This document shows, one piece after another, positions 33,301-36,870 of a stretch of 36,870 nucleotides of DNA. Numbering within the stretch: position 1 is the stretch's first letter; each line of letters starts with the position of its first letter. This stretch comes from UBA4486 sp041984885. GTDB taxonomy: Bacteria; Pseudomonadota; Gammaproteobacteria; Eutrophobiales; Eutrophobiaceae. Location: NCBI GenBank assembly GCA_041984885.1, contig JBHIXH010000024.1, forward strand, positions 1-36,870, written 5' to 3'. The notes under the pieces are model-generated. The model made no database searches and had not been told where the DNA came from. It saw only the letters and a list, made by a program, of their open reading frames with translations. The translations under genes and the position numbers were made by a program.

Positions 33301-35184
33301 TCAAAATTCTTCCCATTCTTCATCAGCGGAACCACCACCTCCCGCAATGGCCCTGGCAGGCTGAACCGGTGGTCGTGCTGCCCCCTGGCTTGCCGGCATT
33401 GGCTGTTGCCAGGGGCGGCTGGCTGCACGTCGATCGGCGACGGCTGCCGGTTGTTCCTGTCCGCTTGTGTCCTGGCTGACAACAAACCTGGTCATCAGGC
33501 CATGTAAGCCGTTTGCCTGTTCATCCATTGACTCACTCGCTGCCGCAGCCTCTTCAACCAATGCCGCATTCTGCTGCGTCATCTCATCCATCTGACTGAT
33601 GGCACGGTTAATCTCCTCAATACCCTGTGCCTGCTCATCGCTGGCAGCAGAGATTTCGGCAACGATATCGCTGACCTTTTTCACCGAATTCACAATCTCT
33701 TCCAGCGTGCTGCCGGATTCATTGACCAGTTTCGAACCTTCCTCGACTTTCTCGACACTGTCATTGATCAGTGACTTGATTTCCTTGGCCGCACCGGCGC
33801 TGCGTTGCGCCAGGTTACGTACTTCCGAGGCAACCACTGCAAAGCCTCTACCCTGTTCACCGGCACGGGCGGCTTCGACCGCTGCATTCAGTGCCAGCAG
33901 GTTTGTTTGAAACGCGATTTCATCTATGACACTGATGATGTCCGAGATTTTTTTACTCGCCTGGTTGATTTCACCCATCGCCATGATCGCATTACTGACG
34001 ACATCGCCCCCTTTTTCAGCCTGGTCACGTGCACCGGTAGCCAACTGATTAGCCTGACGGGCATTATCCGCGTTCTGTTTTACCGTACCTGTCATCTCTT
34101 CTACACTGGATGCAGTCTCTTCCAATGACGATGCCTGCTCTTCGGTGCGTTGACTCAGGTCAGTATTCCCGGATGAGATCTCCCTGGCTGAAGACGAGAT
34201 ACTTTCGGACGAGGCACGGATATCGGAGACCATGACTTTCAGGTTCTGAATACAATCATTCACTGATTCTTTCAGTATGGCGAAATCACCGGTGTATTCG
34301 CCTGTCATTGTTTCGGTCAGATTGCCACTGGCCACCTGCTTCATTACCCTGGAGGTTTCATCCATGGCGTTCTGGATCATCGACTGCAGGTTTTTTTGAC
34401 TGGTGATGTCAGATGCATATTTCACGACCTTGTAGGGTCTGCCATCAGCATCAAAGATTGGATTGTAGGAGGCATTGATCCAGATCTCCTTGCCGCCTTT
34501 ACCCAGTCGTTTGTATTCACCGGTATCGTACTCACCACGATTGAGTTTTTCCCAGAAAAGTTTGTACTCGGCACTGGCCGCGTACACCGGTTCGGCAAAC
34601 ATGCTGTGATGTTTGCCCTGTATTTCCTCAAGAGAATAACCGACTGTGTTCGTAAAATTTTCATTTGCCGTAATGATCGTGCCATCGAGATTAAATTCGA
34701 TCACGGCCTGGGATTTGCTGATTGCATCCATCTTGCCGCTGAACTCGGCGGCCTGCAGTTTCTGCTCCGTGACATCGGTGGCATATTTAACGACTTTGCA
34801 GGGTTTTCCGTCTTCATCAAAGATCGGGTTATACGAAGCCTGGATCCATATTTCCTTGCCACCTTTACCCAGTCGCTTGTACTCGCCGGTATCAAACTCG
34901 CCACGATTGAGTTTTTCCCAGAAAAGTTTGTATTCGGCACTGGCTGCATACCCGGGTTCGGCAAACATGCTGTGGTGCTGACCCTGGATCTCCTGCAGCG
35001 AATAACCAACGGTATTCAGAAAATTCTCGTTTGCCGTAATGATCGTGCCATCCAGATTGAATTCAATTACGGCCTGCACTTTATCAATTGCGTTTATTTT
35101 TCCGAGGAGTTCATCGTGTTTTTGTTTCCACTCGGAGGATTCTACGTTGTCGGTGCTTGGGTTACTGTCTGTTTGCTTGCTCAT
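33301..35184 (-). CDS. Soluble tandem-PAS methyl-accepting chemotaxis protein
   Basis: A 627-residue chemoreceptor with no membrane helix. Two nearly identical PAS domains (about 31-143 and 153-265), each with the PAC-like ending ASYNPIFD, are followed by a HAMP-like region (about 268-320). The signalling domain has EIAFQTNLLALNAAVEAARA (422-441) and GRGFAVVASEVRNLAQ. A flexible Pro/Ala/Gly-rich linker (about 572-619) ends in EEWEEF, a C-terminal pentapeptide of the form x-W-x-x-F that tethers CheR or CheB. The PAS domains may bind flavin or heme, or sense a small ligand. It sits between cheW and parA, and is likely part of a cytoplasmic array. Confidence 0.92.
   Translation of the reverse strand: MSKQTDSNPSTDNVESSEWKQKHDELLGKINAIDKVQAVIEFNLDGTIITANENFLNTVGYSLQEIQGQHHSMFAEPGYAASAEYKLFWEKLNRGEFDTGEYKRLGKGGKEIWIQASYNPIFDEDGKPCKVVKYATDVTEQKLQAAEFSGKMDAISKSQAVIEFNLDGTIITANENFTNTVGYSLEEIQGKHHSMFAEPVYAASAEYKLFWEKLNRGEYDTGEYKRLGKGGKEIWINASYNPIFDADGRPYKVVKYASDITSQKNLQSMIQNAMDETSRVMKQVASGNLTETMTGEYTGDFAILKESVNDCIQNLKVMVSDIRASSESISSSAREISSGNTDLSQRTEEQASSLEETASSVEEMTGTVKQNADNARQANQLATGARDQAEKGGDVVSNAIMAMGEINQASKKISDIISVIDEIAFQTNLLALNAAVEAARAGEQGRGFAVVASEVRNLAQRSAGAAKEIKSLINDSVEKVEEGSKLVNESGSTLEEIVNSVKKVSDIVAEISAASDEQAQGIEEINRAISQMDEMTQQNAALVEEAAAASESMDEQANGLHGLMTRFVVSQDTSGQEQPAAVADRRAASRPWQQPMPASQGAARPPVQPARAIAGGGGSADEEWEEF
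34390..35094 (-). repeat. Tandem duplication encoding the two PAS domains
   Basis: Segments 34756-35094 and 34390-34728 encode almost the same about 113-residue PAS unit, offset by 366 bases. Long blocks such as YAASAEYKLFWEKLNRGE are identical in protein and very close in DNA. This implies a fairly recent in-frame duplication or ongoing gene conversion. Confidence 0.85.
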
Positions 35185-35225
35185 GGTCTTGCTCTCCTGC
35201 TGCGCTTCTTTTCAGCATCACATAT

Positions 35226-35747
35226 TCAATGGGTAGTCTGGTTGGAATCCGGTATTGTGTTACCGTCGATAAGGTGGTCTATATCGAGCAGTATCAGCAT
35301 CTTTTCGTCTACTGTGGCCAGTCCTTTTATAAACTCGGCCTTGACAGCACCACCAAAGTCCGGTGCTTCTTTCAATTGATCCTGTGCAACGTTGTACACA
35401 TCGGACACGGCATCAACAACAAAACCCATTGTCCTTTCCTTGTCACTTTCTTTTGAATGTATTTTCAATACAATGACGACGGTAGTTTTGTTGTACTCGA
35501 TTTTTTCCAGGTCGAAACGCGTGCGCAGATCAATAATCGGTACGATCGTGCCACGCAGATTGATCACCCCCTGCACGTATTCAGGTGTATTCGGAATCTC
35601 GGTGGCCGAGTCCCAGCCCTTGATCTCCTGCACACGCAGGATATCGACACCGTATTCCTCACCGGCAAGCAGAAAGGTCAGAAACTGATCGCTGTCAGCC
35701 AGTAAGTGTTCGGAATGGTCTGTAGTCTGATTTGCATCTATGTTCAT
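35226..35747 (-). CDS. cheW: CheW, chemotaxis coupling protein
   Basis: A 173-residue CheW that links receptors to CheA. The body includes FLLAGEEYGVDILRVQEIKG (starting near 25), VQGVINLRGTIVPIIDLRTRF and GFVVDAVSDVYNV, all typical CheW-like beta-barrel segments. The N-terminus is about 18 residues longer than the core. A strong AGGAGGTG is placed before ATG 35747, just past the cheA stop. Confidence 0.95.
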   Translation of the reverse strand: MNIDANQTTDHSEHLLADSDQFLTFLLAGEEYGVDILRVQEIKGWDSATEIPNTPEYVQGVINLRGTIVPIIDLRTRFDLEKIEYNKTTVVIVLKIHSKESDKERTMGFVVDAVSDVYNVAQDQLKEAPDFGGAVKAEFIKGLATVDEKMLILLDIDHLIDGNTIPDSNQTTH

Positions 35748-35762
35748 TGACTTTTCACCTCC

Positions 35763-36870
35763 TCAAGCAACGAGTTTGTGCCCCGTCTCCAATTGATAAT
35801 TCTGCTGCCTGTGGACAGCGCCGAGGCCGGCGATATCGAGTATTAACGCGACCTTGCCATCACCCAGGATCGTGGCACCTGATATGCCATCGACCTTTTC
35901 ATAATTTGTCTCCAGGCTTTTTATCACGACCTGTTGTTGGGCCAGCAGCTCATCGATAAATACACCCAGCTTCCTGCCTTCAACTTCCACGACAACAAGC
36001 AGTCCGTCCTCGAGTTTTCGACAGGCATCACCGACGTGAAATAAATCATACAGGCGTAGAATGGGGATGTAGTCATCGCGCAGTTTGTATAATTCTGACT
36101 GCCCGGCAATCGACTTGATCGATACCGGCATGATTTGCAGCGATTCGACTATTGAAACCAGTGGTATGATATATATCTGATTGCCAACCCTGACCAGCTG
36201 GCCATCCAGGATCGCCAGTGTCAACGGTAGACGTATTCGAAAAACGCTGCCAACGCCTCGCTCCGATTGAACCTCGACGACACCACCCAGGTCCTTGATG
36301 TTACGTCTGACCACATCCATACCAACGCCCCGGCCGGAAACATCGCTGACCTGATCAGCAGTAGAAAACCCGGGTGCAAAGATCAGGTCATTGATCTGTT
36401 CAGCGGACAAAGTTTCGTGTTCACCGACAATGCCACGCTCACGCGCCTTGTTTAAAATCTTTTCCGTATTCAGACCCGCACCATCGTCACTGATCTCGAT
36501 GACGATATTGCCGCCTTCATGAAATGCGTTCAGACATAATTCACCGGTCTCTGGTTTGCCGGCCTGGATACGGTCTTCCGGCATTTCTATTCCATGGTCC
36601 AGAGAATTACGCACCAGATGCACCAGCGGATCACCGATTTTTTCCAATACCGTCTTGTCCAGTTCGGTTTGTTCGCCGGAAACTTTTAATTCAATCTTTT
36701 TACCCAGCTTGCCACTCATGTCGTGTACGAGTCGTGGAAAACGATTAAATGAAAAACTGATCGGCAACATGCGGATTTGCATAACGCTTTCCTGCAATTC
36801 ACGTGTATTCCTTTCCAGTTGGCCAAGCCCCTCTCGCAACAACTCCAGTTTGCTCATATCAAACTCATCA
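35763..36870 (-). CDS. cheA: CheA histidine kinase, C-terminal part
   Basis: The frame is open to the right edge, so only about 369 C-terminal residues are seen; the Hpt and CheY-binding parts lie outside. Visible are the end of the dimerisation domain (RELQESVMQIRMLPISF), the ATPase domain with the N box HLVRNSLDHGIE, G1 DDGAGLN, F box FAPGFSTAD and G2 SGRGVGMDVV, and a complete CheW-like regulatory domain. All ATP-binding boxes look intact. It is the first visible gene of the che operon. Confidence 0.95.
   Translation of the reverse strand, partial: DEFDMSKLELLREGLGQLERNTRELQESVMQIRMLPISFSFNRFPRLVHDMSGKLGKKIELKVSGEQTELDKTVLEKIGDPLVHLVRNSLDHGIEMPEDRIQAGKPETGELCLNAFHEGGNIVIEISDDGAGLNTEKILNKARERGIVGEHETLSAEQINDLIFAPGFSTADQVSDVSGRGVGMDVVRRNIKDLGGVVEVQSERGVGSVFRIRLPLTLAILDGQLVRVGNQIYIIPLVSIVESLQIMPVSIKSIAGQSELYKLRDDYIPILRLYDLFHVGDACRKLEDGLLVVVEVEGRKLGVFIDELLAQQQVVIKSLETNYEKVDGISGATILGDGKVALILDIAGLGAVHRQQNYQLETGHKLVA

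Noticed and set aside
34396..35379. Plus-strand open frame of 327 codons opposite the tandem-PAS receptor
   Set aside because: It is antisense to a receptor with unmistakable domains. Its apparent internal repeats only mirror the PAS duplication on the other strand.

Overview
The window (about 36.9 kb, roughly half G+C, with one short run of Ns) looks like draft or metagenome-assembled sequence from a hopanoid-making, motile Gammaproteobacterium. The hpn genes, the NhaD and Mrp-type antiporter genes and a CheA/CheD-type chemotaxis operon with an embedded ParA all fit that assignment. I cannot name the genus from sequence alone. No tRNA, rRNA, CRISPR array or transposase gene was seen.

Region 1 (1-3142, minus strand): a probable lipid or envelope operon read right to left. 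It encodes a CDP-alcohol phosphatidyltransferase, a DUF6279-type lipoprotein, a SAM methyltransferase and a partial DUF2157-like membrane protein that runs off the left edge. It is divergent from region 2 across a 279-base spacer.

Region 2 (3422-18820, plus strand): a tightly packed hopanoid locus. HpnI, HpnJ and HpnK form the cyclitol-ether headgroup branch and HpnO the aminotriol branch. A squalene synthase and squalene-hopene cyclase make the skeleton. HpnG processes the adenosyl side chain, HpnN is the RND-type hopanoid exporter, and HpnA is an NAD-dependent reductase/epimerase-like enzyme. Interleaved with these, often with overlapping start and stop codons, are three further CDP-alcohol phosphatidyltransferase genes, a phytanoyl-CoA-dioxygenase-like Fe(II)/2-oxoglutarate oxygenase and a possible 57-codon gene. 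With the divergent copy this makes four CDP-alcohol phosphatidyltransferases around one hopanoid locus. This is the best candidate in the window for an undescribed pathway, perhaps a phosphate-linked hopanoid or a dedicated companion lipid. HpnH (adenosylhopane synthase) is not in the window.

Region 3 (18825-24015, minus strand): an Mrp/complex I-like antiporter module of one MnhC/NuoK-like subunit, three MnhD-like subunits and a two-helix small protein, without MnhA, B, E, F or G. It converges on the hopanoid operon with only 4 bases between stop codons. A terminator-like hairpin lies directly before its first start codon. A 419-base spacer with inverted repeats separates it from nhaD (24435-25889).

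Region 4 (25949 to the right edge, minus strand): a chemotaxis and partner-switching locus. In transcription order it holds cheA (partial), cheW, a soluble tandem-PAS chemoreceptor, a parA-like ATPase, a STAS protein, cheR (interrupted by an assembly gap), cheD, cheB, a membrane chemoreceptor, a second STAS protein and a pseudo-receiver/PP2C/HATPase protein. The last two resemble HsbA/HsbR or CrsA/CrsR partner-switching systems.
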